Shown here one piece after another: positions 63,732 through 64,000 of a stretch of 64,000 nucleotides of DNA. This DNA comes from Pseudomonas iranensis (GTDB lineage Bacteria > Pseudomonadota > Gammaproteobacteria > Pseudomonadales > Pseudomonadaceae): positions 868,001 through 932,000 of the forward strand of contig NZ_CP077092.1 of assembly GCF_014268585.2 (NCBI RefSeq), given 5' to 3'. The stretch's first letter is position 1. Each line of letters opens with the position of its first letter. Below the pieces are notes generated by a model. That model ran no database searches, had not been told where the DNA came from, and was given only the letters and a program-made list of their open reading frames with translations. Position numbers and translations under genes: made by a program.

Positions 63732-64000
63732 ATGCTGGACTGGAAAAACCGCGCGGGCAGCGCGCCTGAACGTGCCGCCGAGCCCAAGTCGGCCACCCGC
63801 AGCTATGTCGGCGGGCTGCTGTTCAGCCGGGCGCTGGCCACAGTGGTCGGTCTGTATTTGCTGGTCACCATCGCGCTGGGCTGGTACTGGAGCCAGGAAC
63901 CGGAGCTGTTTCCGGTGGCGCAGAACGCCCAGGTCGCTGCCGAGAAAGAAGGCAAGCAAATGGTGGTCGGCTACACCACGGTCGAGACCCTGAAGACCGT
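63732..64000 (+). CDS. DUF2333 family protein, N-terminal part (runs off the window)
   Basis: ATG 63732 with AAAGGA seven bases upstream opens a frame that is still open at the window edge (about 89 codons). It starts 'MLDWKNRAGSAPERAAEPKS', then a membrane segment ('ALATVVGLYLLVTIALGWYW', about 35-55) and 'EKEGKQMVVGYTTVETL'. This matches the DUF2333 family beside gcbA in Pseudomonas (PA4842). Function unknown. Confidence 0.85.
   Translation, partial: MLDWKNRAGSAPERAAEPKSATRSYVGGLLFSRALATVVGLYLLVTIALGWYWSQEPELFPVAQNAQVAAEKEGKQMVVGYTTVETLKT

Overview
The window is chromosomal DNA of a GC-rich gammaproteobacterium, almost certainly a member of the Pseudomonas fluorescens group. Three things point there. 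First, the right end keeps the gene order known from P. aeruginosa around PA4842-PA4856 (DUF2333, gcbA, an MCP, aroQ, accB, accC, prmA, dusB, fis, purH, purD, retS), and the left half keeps the urease block with an acetyltransferase inside it (PA4864-PA4868). Second, seven intergenic gaps hold REPIN-like inverted pairs of the GGGAGCGAGCCTGCTCGCG repeat typical of fluorescent pseudomonads. Third, the products themselves are pseudomonad in type (RetS, UrtABCDE, the aerobic-type cob genes, OprC).

Layout. 1-6.1 kb: end of an AsmA-like gene, a ferritin-like protein, a signal-less family I.1 lipase, an EamA exporter with a divergent AraC regulator, PsiF and an AI-2E family permease. 6.1-8.9 kb: an Hsp70 homologue divergent from cbpA-cbpM. 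9.1-10.5 kb: a SET-domain protein that looks like a secreted effector. 10.6-21.0 kb, minus strand: urea uptake and hydrolysis (urtABCDE, ureD, ureA, two GNAT genes, ureB, ureC), then a small secreted protein of six VDSFP repeats. 21.6-26.8 kb, minus strand: a copper/metal cluster (two DUF2946 proteins, PCu(A)C chaperone, OprC-type receptor, PepSY membrane protein). 26.9-27.5 kb: a HigBA-type toxin-antitoxin pair. 27.6-35.1 kb: corrin-ring synthesis genes in two divergent operons (cobL-cbiD-cobK and cobG-cobH-cobI-cobJ).

35.4-42.4 kb: one 2340-codon gene for a giant toxin. It has a large-clostridial-toxin type glycosyltransferase domain, a YopT-like cysteine protease domain and a pore-forming hydrophobic region, the architecture of enterobacterial lymphostatin. 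42.5-52.9 kb, minus strand: marC, retS, purD, purH, fis, dusB, a zinc-ribbon/DUF3426 protein and prmA. 53.1-57.0 kb: a 1317-residue dermonecrotic-toxin-like protein whose C-terminus looks like a CheD-type glutamine deamidase; it sits in the opposite orientation between prmA and accC, which are neighbours in P. aeruginosa. 57.1-64 kb: accC, accB, aroQ, a chemoreceptor, the diguanylate cyclase gcbA and the start of a DUF2333 gene.

The most notable content is three candidate secreted effectors with different predicted catalytic domains (histone/protein-methyltransferase-like SET, glycosyltransferase plus protease, CheD-like deamidase) placed singly as plus-strand cargo between housekeeping genes within 48 kb. 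None has a Sec signal peptide and no secretion apparatus is visible here. All family assignments come from motif reading of the translated sequence; no database search was run.
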